A stretch of 64,000 nt of DNA, taken from Porphyromonas gingivalis ATCC 33277. GTDB taxonomy: Bacteria; Bacteroidota; Bacteroidia; Bacteroidales; Porphyromonadaceae. The notes under the pieces were generated by a model. That model was not told the origin of the DNA. It saw only the letters and a list, made by a program, of their open reading frames with translations, and did not search any database. Location: positions 1,557,501 to 1,621,500 of the forward strand of contig NC_010729.1 of NCBI RefSeq assembly GCF_000010505.1. Direction: 5' to 3'. Shown piece after piece: positions 11,599-22,265 of this stretch. The translations under genes were made by a program, and so were the position numbers. Position 1 is the first letter of the stretch. Each line of letters begins with the position of its first letter.

Positions 11599-11606
11599 TA
11601 TCTTTG
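11599..11606 (+). promoter_or_regulatory. Candidate -7 box for the M20 dipeptidase gene
   Basis: TATCTTTG lies 27 nt upstream of the ATG. A TTTG at 11572-11575 is 23 nt upstream, slightly too far for the usual 19-21 nt. Confidence 0.45.
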
Positions 11607-11632
11607 ACGGGAACGAAAAATCAATCATAATC

Positions 11633-12988
11633 ATGAATATCAGAGACTATATCCGCGAAAACGAGGCACGCTTTCTGGAAGATCTTTTTGCCCTGATTCG
11701 CATCCCCTCGGTGAGTGCAAAAAGCGAACATAAACCCGATATGCAGCGTTGTGCCGAACACTGGCGCAACCATCTCCTACAAGTAGGGGCACAGAAAGCA
11801 GAAGTATTCCGGACACCGGGCAATCCGGTCGTCTATGCGGAACGAATAATGGATCCGAAAGCCAAAACCATACTTGTCTATGCTCATTACGACGTGATGC
11901 CTCCCGAGCCTTTGGAGCTATGGAAGAGCGAACCGTTCGAGCCGGTAATCCGCGACGGCCATATCTGGGCGCGTGGAGCTGACGACGACAAAGGGCAGGG
12001 TATGATCCAGGTGAAAGGATTCGAAACGGCTTTGGCTCTGGGTTTGGTACAGTGCAATGTGAAGTTCCTCTTCGAAGGTGAGGAAGAGATAGGCTCTACC
12101 AATCTGGAAGCATTCTGCCGCGCACACAAGGAGATGCTATCGGCAGATGTGATCATCGTATCCGATACGAGCATGGTAAGCGCAGAAACCCCGTCGCTAA
12201 CGACCGGTCTGCGCGGACTGGCATATTGGGAAATGGAGGTGACCGGCCCGAACAGGGATTTGCACTCCGGACACTTCGGCGGTGCCGTGGCCAATCCGAT
12301 AAACGAGCTGTGCAAACTTATTGCCGGCATCGTGGACGAGAACGGTCGCATCACGATCCCCCATTTCTACGATGATGTAGTACCACTATCGAATGAAGAG
12401 CGTCAAATGATCGCACAGGTACCTTTCTCCGAAGAAAAATACTGCCAGGCTCTTGACATAGACACCGTATTCGGGGAAGCCGGATACAGCACACTCGAGC
12501 GGAACAGCTGTCGCCCGTCATTCGACGTTTGCGGTATCTGGGGTGGCTATACGGGAGAAGGTGCTAAAACGGTATTGCCTTCGAAGGCTTACGCCAAAGT
12601 ATCGTCACGATTGGTGGCCAATCAGGATCACGAGAAAATATCCCAAATGTTCATCGACTACATCCGGTCGGTGGCACCTAAGCATATCAAAGTGAAGGTG
12701 ACTCCTCTGCATGGAGGGGAAGCATACCTCTGCCCTATCGATTTGCCGGCCTATAAAGCAGCCGAAGAGGCGTGTACCATCGCTTTCGGCAAACGACCGC
12801 TTGCCGTTCGTCGGGGTGGCAGCATTCCTATCATTGCTACGTTCGAGAAAGTATTGGGACTGAAAACCGTGCTGATGGGATTCGGATTGGAAAGCAATGC
12901 CATTCACTCGCCGAACGAGAATATGCCGCTGGACATCTTCCGTAAGGGAATCGAATCGGTAGCCGAGTTCTACCGCATATACAAGTAA
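11633..12988 (+). CDS. M20-family dipeptidase
   Basis: This 451-residue M20 metallopeptidase resembles the carnosine-dipeptidase-like branch. VYAHYDVMPPEP carries the first metal His and Asp, ARGADDDKGQ supplies the bridging Asp, and FEGEEEIGS carries the catalytic Glu pair. DLHSGHFGG marks the dimerisation or lid domain, and the C-terminal NAIHSPNENMPLD holds the last metal His. No signal peptide is seen, so it is cytoplasmic and probably hydrolyses dipeptides taken up after extracellular proteolysis. This fits a peptide-fermenting organism. It is followed after 74 nt by the amidohydrolase gene on the same strand. Confidence 0.92.
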   Translation: MNIRDYIRENEARFLEDLFALIRIPSVSAKSEHKPDMQRCAEHWRNHLLQVGAQKAEVFRTPGNPVVYAERIMDPKAKTILVYAHYDVMPPEPLELWKSEPFEPVIRDGHIWARGADDDKGQGMIQVKGFETALALGLVQCNVKFLFEGEEEIGSTNLEAFCRAHKEMLSADVIIVSDTSMVSAETPSLTTGLRGLAYWEMEVTGPNRDLHSGHFGGAVANPINELCKLIAGIVDENGRITIPHFYDDVVPLSNEERQMIAQVPFSEEKYCQALDIDTVFGEAGYSTLERNSCRPSFDVCGIWGGYTGEGAKTVLPSKAYAKVSSRLVANQDHEKISQMFIDYIRSVAPKHIKVKVTPLHGGEAYLCPIDLPAYKAAEEACTIAFGKRPLAVRRGGSIPIIATFEKVLGLKTVLMGFGLESNAIHSPNENMPLDIFRKGIESVAEFYRIYK

Positions 12989-13062
12989 GAAGAAACCGTA
13001 GAGGGTGCATACAGGGCAAAAGGAAATCCTGTCGCACCCTCTTTCATTAAAAGAATACTGCA

Positions 13063-15178
<2,116 letters not shown>

Positions 15179-15208
15179 AAAATGATCCGGGTCTGAAAGA
15201 GACAAAAA

Positions 15209-15240
15209 GAGAGCTTCATCCCTTGCTCCGATGAAGCTCT
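15209..15240 (+). terminator. Hairpin after purine nucleoside phosphorylase
   Basis: AGAGCTTCATC pairs with GATGAAGCTCT around a 9-nt loop, 30 nt after the stop. No long T-run follows. Confidence 0.6.
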
Positions 15241-15261
15241 AACGATAAAAACAATTCGAAA

Positions 15262-15302
15262 GACAGGCCCTCCTTGCTACAAAGGGGGGCCTGTTTTATT
15301 TT
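15262..15302 (+). terminator. Second hairpin with T-rich tail
   Basis: ACAGGCCCTCC pairs with GGGGGCCTGT around a short loop, followed by TTTATTTT. It sits just downstream of the first hairpin, so the salvage operon has a double terminator. A third hairpin, GAGAGCGA...TCGCTCTC, lies at 15410-15441. The rest of 15303-15709 shows no gene. Confidence 0.7.
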
Positions 15303-15709
15303 CTCTCTTATGACAAAGGTTCCAACCGATTACAGGGAATTCTTCTTGAAAAGGCAAAAGTCGCTGCAACAGATAAGGGTTACGACCGATAGAGACCGGT
15401 ACAAAAAACGAGAGCGAAACGTCTCACGACGTCTCGCTCTCCAATTAACCTTAAAATCTAATACCATGAAAAACACACCACAAATATAATCACTTTATGC
15501 TAAACAACATATTATCGGAGGCAAAAACATGCATGTTTATGCTTATTTAACGTTTTGAAAAGATAATATAGAACCAAAAATCTCCTCTTTGGGATAAGAT
15601 AAAAACAGACTTCTGCTATTGAGGCCGGCAAAAATAGTTTCCCCTTAAACTCCATCAACAGGCTGACTTCGATTCAGTTACAGTTCTTTTTCTTTCTTGG
15701 CTGTCAGCC

Positions 15710-16255
15710 TTATCTTTGAGGATTCTTCCTGCTTGCGTCTTTAGCTTTCTTCGAATGCTGTCCGAAAGTACTCTCCCAGTCGTTTTTCGTTATAGGGAGA
15801 AGGCCTTCACGCTTGAATATGGCTATCAGAGCATCGAAGTTTGCTTTGAAATCAGGATTCTTCCAGTCTTTAGGCACAAATCCGGCACAATGATTTTCGA
15901 AATGAACATCGCCAAAATTATATTCTCCGGACATTTTCGCCTCTCGCTCTGCATCTGTCGGTTCTGAAGCAAATCTGTAAAAGGATTCGATTATTACATA
16001 CTCAACAGCTTTTTTGCCTGCATATCCTTTCTTGATATACTCGGTCGCAGGGCAAACTCTAAAGAAGAAGCCTTCATATATACCCTCGAAATAGAGATCT
16101 TCATGCAACGTAAAGCCATGCAGATCCAGAAAAGCATACTGATCTGACATCAACTTCTTTATTTGCTTCTTGCGCTTGTAGTATTCTTCGGAAGTAAATC
16201 CTACACCGATCCATAGTACAATGACAAAGGCCCAAATCATCAAGCCGAAGAGCAA
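15710..16255 (-). CDS. Hypothetical membrane-anchored protein
   Basis: This 181-residue ORF starts with one hydrophobic helix (about residues 2-21, GLMIWAFVIVLWIGVGF) followed by a basic stretch (KRKKQIKK), so it is probably a single-pass protein with the remaining ~155 residues on one side of the inner membrane. I do not recognise a family. The C-terminus is basic (HSKKAKDASRKNPQR). The codon pattern is unbroken and no better frame competes. It is isolated, with no operon partner. Confidence 0.6.
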   Translation of the reverse strand: MLFGLMIWAFVIVLWIGVGFTSEEYYKRKKQIKKLMSDQYAFLDLHGFTLHEDLYFEGIYEGFFFRVCPATEYIKKGYAGKKAVEYVIIESFYRFASEPTDAEREAKMSGEYNFGDVHFENHCAGFVPKDWKNPDFKANFDALIAIFKREGLLPITKNDWESTFGQHSKKAKDASRKNPQR

Positions 16256-17104
16256 AAAAATCCTCCTCTAAAAGCTGTATTCCAATAAGACTTCAAGCGT
16301 CCTTTTCTAATCACAGGTACTTCGTTCATTTTTTCTATTGTTTTTCGATTTTTATTTTGCCCTACGTACTTATCTAAATTTTCTACGGGAATAGATATGT
16401 ACGTTAATTTTCATTCGGCAAACAAATATACAAGACTTCCCATATTTTGCAGATACTACTTCTATTTTTCCGATACTTATGACAAGGATCTTATCTACAC
16501 ACTACAGCCACACAAAAAAAACAGCAAACAAACACTTAAAGACACAAGCAGTACTATAGACCTCATAGGAGGCTTTTCTTGGAAAGTGGCTGTAAGATAT
16601 ATCGGGGAAGCTGAGACCGAAAGGAAAGGCGACCTCTGTCGGGGCACTTATTTCGATACACTATATATAAGGTATGGGATGCAGGATTGGGGGTGGTGTT
16701 CCGAGCGTTTCGGACAAGGGGCGGAGGCTTCTCTTGGGGCTGATGAAACCATGCTAAAACAACACCGAAATCAAACTATATACTTTGGCAAAACTAAACT
16801 ATATAGTTTGGTGAGACTAAACTATATACTTTGGTTCAACCAAACTATATACTTTGGTGAGACCAAACTATATAGTTTGATCAGACCGATTTTTTTAGCC
16901 TGATTCAGGCCGACTAAAAAGAAAAGTTTTCGGAAAATTTTAGCCGAATAGCGCAAATTGCAATGCCCTCATTCACAATGAATTGCGAAATAAATATGGA
17001 AAACTTTTCAACAATGAGGGTCTTTGCTATTGTCCGTATAGAAAAAACGATACACTTTTGTGCGCCGCGATATTGCGGCCAAAACTTTTTAATCTATTTT
17101 AATT
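16256..17104. other. Repeat-rich intergenic stretch
   Basis: 850 nt without a convincing gene. It contains the palindromic repeat cluster at 16772-16880 and a small hairpin around GCCGCGATATTGCGGC near 17069-17085. The 168-codon ORF (16397-16903) crossing the repeats gives a repetitive peptide and I do not accept it. Confidence 0.5.
16772..16880. repeat. Five copies of a palindromic AAACTATATA(C/G)TTTGG motif
   Basis: Five copies, spaced about 21-25 nt apart, of CAAACTATATACTTTGG or its fully palindromic form AAACTATATAGTTT. Linkers share GGTGAGAC/GGCAAAAC-like sequence. They lie about 225-330 nt upstream of the second HU-like gene. They could be binding sites for a dimeric protein or a minisatellite. 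Confidence 0.75.
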
Positions 17105-17623
17105 ATGATTGGATATGTATCCAAGCAATCAAAAGTTGCCAATAAAGATGGCAAAAGAGTGTGGTATCCTCAGACTGTGGCTTCGGGTCGCGTCATCGAT
17201 ACCAAAAGAGTAGCACGCGAACTTGCTGCACGTTCGGGTGCATCCGAGGGGGATGTACATGGCATCCTGCATGACTTGGGACTCGTGCTGCGGGACTATC
17301 TCTCCACAGGGGCGCGCGTGGTATTGGACGGAGTAGGTTCCTTCCGGATCACAGCCAACGCACGTGGCAAAGGTGTGGAGAAGAAAGAGGATGTATCGCC
17401 TCGTCAGTTCAACAGCATCCGTGTGGCTTTCTATCCGGAGAAGCGGGTGAATCAGTCCACTCACACTACCAACGTGACGCTGATCGACCCCAATCTGCGG
17501 TTCGTCTACGTGAAGAATCCGAAAGATGCGGCAGGCAACGCCTCTTCACAGACGAATACGCCCGACAGCCCTACACCACCGGACGGTGGTGGCGAACAGG
17601 GGTCGCAGGGTGGCGGATTGTAG
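17105..17623 (+). CDS. HU-like DNA-binding protein (second copy) with Gly-rich tail
   Basis: A 172-residue paralogue of the protein at 9092-9598. Shared stretches are GKRVWYPQTVASG at the N-terminus, ASEGDVHGILHDLGLVLRDYL, VVLDGVGSFRI and GVEKKEDVSPRQFNS. The tail after about residue 145 is Ser/Pro/Gly-rich and ends GSQGGGL. It probably acts as a nucleoid-associated protein. The repeats upstream could be a regulatory region. Confidence 0.88.
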   Translation: MIGYVSKQSKVANKDGKRVWYPQTVASGRVIDTKRVARELAARSGASEGDVHGILHDLGLVLRDYLSTGARVVLDGVGSFRITANARGKGVEKKEDVSPRQFNSIRVAFYPEKRVNQSTHTTNVTLIDPNLRFVYVKNPKDAAGNASSQTNTPDSPTPPDGGGEQGSQGGGL

Positions 17624-17681
17624 CGACCGGCATGTGATCGATAAGCACTTCGGGACAGAGATCTCCCGTAATGCTTGACGG

Positions 17682-17794
17682 TTTGTCACAGTAGCTGTCC
17701 GGTATTATCAGTAAAAGTATCCGGGGCAGGCTATATATCCGCCCAATCCAATCTTTTGGGAAATGAGACGATACCGATTGACTACTGTGACAAA
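17682..17794. repeat. 113-bp segment bounded by 13-bp perfect inverted repeats
   Basis: TTTGTCACAGTAG (17682-17694) and its exact complement CTACTGTGACAAA (17782-17794) enclose 87 nt, and similarity continues imperfectly inside the ends. No clear target duplication is seen. It may be a miniature transposable element or a large hairpin. Confidence 0.55.
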
Positions 17795-17797
17795 TGA

Positions 17798-17846
17798 AGT
17801 GAACCCTAAAAGTTGGACAACCAACTTTTAGGGTTCACTTTTTTTG
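17798..17846 (+). terminator. Perfect 19-20 bp hairpin with T-run
   Basis: AGTGAACCCTAAAAGTTGG pairs perfectly with CCAACTTTTAGGGTTCACT around ACAA, followed by seven Ts. It can terminate the HU-like transcript, although it is about 180 nt after the stop. The stem sequence also resembles ends of some IS3-group elements, so it may be of transposon origin. 17847-18148 holds no other gene. Confidence 0.75.
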
Positions 17847-18148
17847 TGCGAAGTAGTTTTGAAGAGGGTTTGCAACGACTTTGGGGGCGCACTTCACTTT
17901 TCCTTTTGTGGGTATAGTCTTTCTGCAATACTATGGCATAGATTCCGGGATTAAACAGTAGTCTTTCCGTTTGTTCTTATTTATATAGGTGTCGACGCGA
18001 TCGGATCTTTTAGACATTCGTCGTGTTTTTTTGATAGACAAAGTTGTAAAGAAAGGGTCGGATTATGGCATTTTGCCTTTAAGCCATTTTTGTCGTATCA
18101 TTGCAAATTGAAAAAATAACAGAGAATAAGTATAATTCAGACAAGAGC

Positions 18149-20971
18149 ATGAACAAATTTTACAAATCACTTTTGCAGTCAGGACTGGCTGCCTTCGTGT
18201 CGATGGCAACTGCACTGACCGCTTCTGCACAGATTTCGTTCGGAGGGGAACCCTTGAGTTTCTCTTCAAGATCCACTGAAACGCATTCATTCGACGATGC
18301 AATGACTATCCGCCTTACTCCGGATTTCAATCCGGAAGACCTGATCGCACAGAGCCGTTGGCAATCGCAAAGAGATGGTCGGCCCGTCCGGATAGGACAA
18401 GTAATACCGGTGGATGTGGACTTTGCATCCAAGGCTTCGCACATCTCTTCCATTGGAGACGTAGATGTATATCGCCTGCAATTCAAGTTGGAAGGAGCCA
18501 AAGCTATTACGCTTTATTACGATTCGTTCAATATTCCGGAGGGCGGACGCCTCTATATCTATACCCCCGACCATGAAATTGTGTTGGGAGCATATACGAA
18601 CGCCACTCATCACCGCAACGGAGCTTTTGCCACAGAGCCGGTACCGGGGAGTGAACTTATTATGGATTATGAAGTGTCTCGCGGAGGGACTTTGCCTGAC
18701 ATCAAGATCTCCGGTGCGGGTTATATATTCGACAAAGTCGGCGGACGCCCCGTAACGGATAACCATTACGGGATCGGTGAGGACGATTCCGATTCGGATT
18801 GCGAGATCAACATCAATTGTCCTGAAGGTGCAGACTGGCAGACAGAGAAGAACGGTGTGGTGCAAATGATCATGGTAAAAGGACAGTATATCTCAATGTG
18901 CTCAGGCAACCTGCTCAATAATACGAAAGGAGACTTTACTCCGCTGATCATTTCTGCCGGACACTGTGCTTCCATAACAACCAATTTCGGTGTAACGCAA
19001 TCCGAGTTGGATAAGTGGATCTTCACTTTCCACTATGAAAAAAGAGGATGCAGCAATGGTACATTGGCCATCTTCCGTGGCAACAGTATCATCGGAGCTT
19101 CCATGAAGGCTTTCCTCCCGATCAAAGGTAAATCCGATGGTCTCTTGCTGCAACTCAACGATGAAGTCCCTCTGCGCTATCGTGTCTATTACAATGGATG
19201 GGACAGTACGCCCGATATTCCCTCGAGCGGTGCCGGTATTCATCATCCGGCCGGAGATGCCATGAAGATTTCCATCCTAAAGAAGACTCCGGCTCTGAAT
19301 ACATGGATCTCCTCCAGTGGTTCCGGAGGGACTGACGATCACTTCTATTTCAAATACGATCAAGGTGGTACGGAAGGAGGATCGTCCGGTTCTTCTCTCT
19401 TCAATCAGAATAAGCATGTGGTCGGCACATTGACCGGAGGTGCCGGCAATTGTGGTGGGACGGAGTTCTACGGCAGACTGAACAGTCATTGGAACGAGTA
19501 TGCATCCGATGGCAATACGAGCCGCATGGACATCTATCTGGATCCCCAAAACAATGGTCAGACGACCGTCCTCAACGGAACGTATCGTGACGGTTATAAG
19601 CCTTTGCCCTCTGTGCCCCGGCTATTGTTGCAGTCTACAGGCGATCAGGTCGAATTGAATTGGACGGCTGTTCCTGCCGATCAATATCCATCATCTTATC
19701 AGGTCGAATACCACATATTCCGAAATGGAAAGGAAATAGCTACGACAAAGGAGTTGTCCTATTCGGATGCCATCAATGAAAGTATTATCGGTAGCGGTAT
19801 CATTCGATACGAAGTAAGCGCACGCTTCATTTATCCCTCGCCGTTGGATGGAGTGGAATCTTATAAGGATACGGACAAGACTTCTGCCGACCTTGCCATA
19901 GGAGACATTCAGACCAAGCTGAAGCCGGACGTAACACCTCTCCCCGGAGGAGGAGTATCATTAAGCTGGAAAGTTCCTTTCTTAAGCCAGTTGGTTTCCC
20001 GATTCGGAGAAAGCCCCAACCCTGTGTTCAAAACCTTTGAAGTGCCCTATGTTTCTGCCGCAGCCGCACAAACCCCCAATCCTCCCGTTGGCGTAGTCAT
20101 TGCAGACAAGTTTATGGCCGGTACATATCCCGAAAAGGCTGCTATCGCTGCCGTTTATGTAATGCCATCCGCTCCGGACTCTACTTTCCACCTCTTCCTC
20201 AAGAGCAACACAAACAGAAGATTGCAAAAGGTGACAACTCCCTCCGATTGGCAGGCCGGAACATGGTTGAGGATCAATCTGGATAAGCCATTCCCGGTAA
20301 ATAACGACCACATGCTTTTTGCCGGTATCAGAATGCCTAATAAGTACAAGCTCAACCGTGCTATCCGTTATGTAAGAAATCCGGATAACCTTTTCTCCAT
20401 TACCGGTAAGAAGATTTCATATAACAACGGAGTCTCTTTCGAAGGCTACGGAATACCCTCGCTCTTGGGCTATATGGCTATCAAATATCTGGTGGTAAAT
20501 ACCGATGCTCCGAAGATCGACATGTCGCTCGTACAGGAGCCTTATGCTAAGGGAACGAATGTGGCTCCATTCCCCGAATTGGTCAGCATATATGTCTATA
20601 AGAACGGAACATTTATCGGCACACAGGATCCATCTGTCACAACTTATTCGGTTTCAGACGGAACAGAGAGCGATGAATACGAAATAAAACTGGTATATAA
20701 GGGATCGGGTATTTCGAATGGCGTTGCTCAGATTGAGAATAACAATGCTGTCGTTGCATATCCGTCTGTTGTAACAGATCGTTTCAGCATTAAGAACGCT
20801 CATATGGTTCACGCTGCCGCTCTCTACTCATTGGATGGCAAGCAGGTTCGTTCTTGGAACAACCTCCGCAATGGCGTGACATTCAGTGTTCAAGGACTTA
20901 CGGCCGGTACTTATATGCTCGTTATGCAGACGGCAAACGGCCCTGTGAGCCAAAAGATCGTGAAGCAGTAG
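18149..20971 (+). CDS. pepK: Secreted Lys-specific serine endopeptidase (PepK-like)
   Basis: This 940-residue extracellular protease cuts after lysine, similar in its catalytic region to Achromobacter lysyl endopeptidase. The start chosen is MNKFYKSLLQ at 18149, followed by a signal peptide ending near SAQ; the open frame extends 16 codons further upstream. The likely triad is His272 in SAGHC, Asp330 in KSDGLLLQL and Ser413 in GGSSGSS. After the protease domain come fibronectin/jelly-roll-like segments. The last ~80 residues form a type IX secretion C-terminal domain (GLTAGTYMLVMQ...KIVKQ), so it is exported by the Por system and probably anchored through A-LPS. It is monocistronic. Confidence 0.92.
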   Translation: MNKFYKSLLQSGLAAFVSMATALTASAQISFGGEPLSFSSRSTETHSFDDAMTIRLTPDFNPEDLIAQSRWQSQRDGRPVRIGQVIPVDVDFASKASHISSIGDVDVYRLQFKLEGAKAITLYYDSFNIPEGGRLYIYTPDHEIVLGAYTNATHHRNGAFATEPVPGSELIMDYEVSRGGTLPDIKISGAGYIFDKVGGRPVTDNHYGIGEDDSDSDCEININCPEGADWQTEKNGVVQMIMVKGQYISMCSGNLLNNTKGDFTPLIISAGHCASITTNFGVTQSELDKWIFTFHYEKRGCSNGTLAIFRGNSIIGASMKAFLPIKGKSDGLLLQLNDEVPLRYRVYYNGWDSTPDIPSSGAGIHHPAGDAMKISILKKTPALNTWISSSGSGGTDDHFYFKYDQGGTEGGSSGSSLFNQNKHVVGTLTGGAGNCGGTEFYGRLNSHWNEYASDGNTSRMDIYLDPQNNGQTTVLNGTYRDGYKPLPSVPRLLLQSTGDQVELNWTAVPADQYPSSYQVEYHIFRNGKEIATTKELSYSDAINESIIGSGIIRYEVSARFIYPSPLDGVESYKDTDKTSADLAIGDIQTKLKPDVTPLPGGGVSLSWKVPFLSQLVSRFGESPNPVFKTFEVPYVSAAAAQTPNPPVGVVIADKFMAGTYPEKAAIAAVYVMPSAPDSTFHLFLKSNTNRRLQKVTTPSDWQAGTWLRINLDKPFPVNNDHMLFAGIRMPNKYKLNRAIRYVRNPDNLFSITGKKISYNNGVSFEGYGIPSLLGYMAIKYLVVNTDAPKIDMSLVQEPYAKGTNVAPFPELVSIYVYKNGTFIGTQDPSVTTYSVSDGTESDEYEIKLVYKGSGISNGVAQIENNNAVVAYPSVVTDRFSIKNAHMVHAAALYSLDGKQVRSWNNLRNGVTFSVQGLTAGTYMLVMQTANGPVSQKIVKQ

Positions 20972-21010
20972 AGAGGAGTTCTCTCTATCTCAAATAATAA
21001 ATAGACCGAT

Positions 21011-21043
21011 GAGGGTGTGTCGAACTTGTTTTGACACACCCTC
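21011..21043 (+). terminator. Hairpin terminator of pepK
   Basis: GAGGGTGTGTC pairs with GACACACCCTC, 40 nt after the stop, followed by ATTTCTTT. It has the same design as the other nested hairpins in the window. Confidence 0.7.
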
Positions 21044-21135
21044 ATTTCTTTGCTTTATGGAGTGGATTGGTTATAGAGCTGTACGACTCCGAAGACCATA
21101 GTATCCTCTCGTATGGGTTCATTCTTTGTATCTCA

Positions 21136-22027
21136 GAGACTGTTGCACAATAACCTCCCACCTCCTCATATCGATCAAGACAGACACAAGCATTGATTTG
21201 ACGAAGAAAGGAGTGCTTCATGCGATCTCTCTGCAAACCTCAAGTAATTTCTATTTGTTTGGTGCCCTTATGCATGAGGTTTGATCTTTCCTGAAAAACA
21301 CTTAAGAATCAGCTCTGCGGCAAAAGACTTTAATGAAAGTCCTATAAAATAGTTGCAAATAGCTGATAGTTAGCGCATTGATGGGAGCAGAATCAGCTGA
21401 CAATCGCGTCCTGCATCGGTGCAGGAAGCAAGAATCAGCTGACAATCGCGTCCTGCATCGTGCAGGAAGCAAGAATCAGTTGACAATCGCGTCCTGCATC
21501 GTGCAGGAAGCAAGAATCAGCTGACAATCGCGTCCTGCATCGTGCAGGAAGCAAGAATCAATTGACAATCGCGTCCTGCATCGTGCAGGAAGCAAGAATC
21601 AGCTGACAATCGCGTCCTGCATCGTGCGGGAAGCAAGAATCAACTGACAATCGCGTCCTGCATCGTGCAGGAAGCAAGAATCAGTTGACAATCGCGTCCT
21701 GCATCGTGCAGGAAGCAAGAATCAGCTGACAATCGCGTCCTGCATCGTGCAGGAAGCAAGAATCAGCCGACAATCGCGTCCTGCATCGTGCAGGGAGCAA
21801 GAATCAGCCGACAATCGCGTCCTGCATCGTGCAGGAAGCAAGAAACAGCCGACAATCGTTTCTTATTTCTCGCCTATTTGACGAGGAAAGGAGTACTTCT
21901 CTAATGGAAACTTGGGGAAATTTCTGTTTGCTCGATGTCCATATACCGGAGGTTTGATCTTTCCCAAAGGCACTAAGAATCAGCTCTGCAGCAAAAGAGT
22001 TCAATGAAACTCCCATGCAACAGTCTC
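21136..22027. mobile_element. 892-bp non-autonomous transposon-like element (MITE) with 12-bp TIRs and 6-bp TSD
   Basis: GAGACTGTTGCA (21136-21147) is exactly inverted at 22016-22027, and the segment is flanked on both sides by ATCTCA (21130-21135 and 22028-22033), a perfect 6-bp duplication. The TIR matches 10 of 12 positions of the IS1126-like TIR (GAGACCTTTGCA) in this window, and those copies also leave 6-bp duplications. No transposase frame is present. Inside are two diverged ~140-bp direct copies (21197-21343, 21877-22013) around an 11-unit 41-bp tandem array. P. gingivalis is known to have MITEs with internal minisatellites (BrickBuilt family); whether this is a known member needs a search. 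Confidence 0.85.
21389..21858. repeat. 41-bp tandem repeat, 11 full units plus a partial one
   Basis: The first unit is 42 nt and the next ten are 41 nt, beginning AGAATCAGCTGACAATCG and ending with the palindrome CCTGCATCGTGCAGG and AAGCA; a 12th unit (21841-21858) is truncated. Variation is almost limited to the AG(C/T)TGA positions. There are no unique spacers, so this is a minisatellite and not a CRISPR. It forms the core of the 892-bp element. Confidence 0.95.
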
Positions 22028-22191
22028 ATCTCAGGGAAAGATCAATGAGCAGGTGTATGGCTCTGCCAAGTAAACAGAAGAATGGATAAAAGGGCCTGCT
22101 TATTGCGCAAAAGATCTCTCCCGGAATCGGAAAGGGGACGGAATGAAGACTACCCGTTTGAGCAGGAACGAATACGGGTAGGAATAGAAAC

Positions 22192-22244
22192 AATCGAGGC
22201 TGTGCCACTAAGAATAGAATCCTTAGCTGCACAGCCTCGATTTT
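22192..22244 (-). terminator. Hairpin terminator of nifJ/por
   Basis: AATCGAGGCTGTGC pairs with GCACAGCCTCGATT around a loop that itself contains CTAAG/CTTAG. It sits 22 nt after the PFOR stop on the minus strand. Confidence 0.7.
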
Positions 22245-22265
22245 GTTATAAGGGCGTAGATACGC

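Noticed and set aside
16397-16903. 168-codon ORF
   Set aside because: Crosses the palindromic repeat cluster and yields a repetitive LNYILWFNQTIYFGET-type peptide; no homology pattern.
21389-21858. CRISPR array
   Set aside because: Units are directly abutting 41-mers with no unique spacers and no cas genes nearby; it is a minisatellite.
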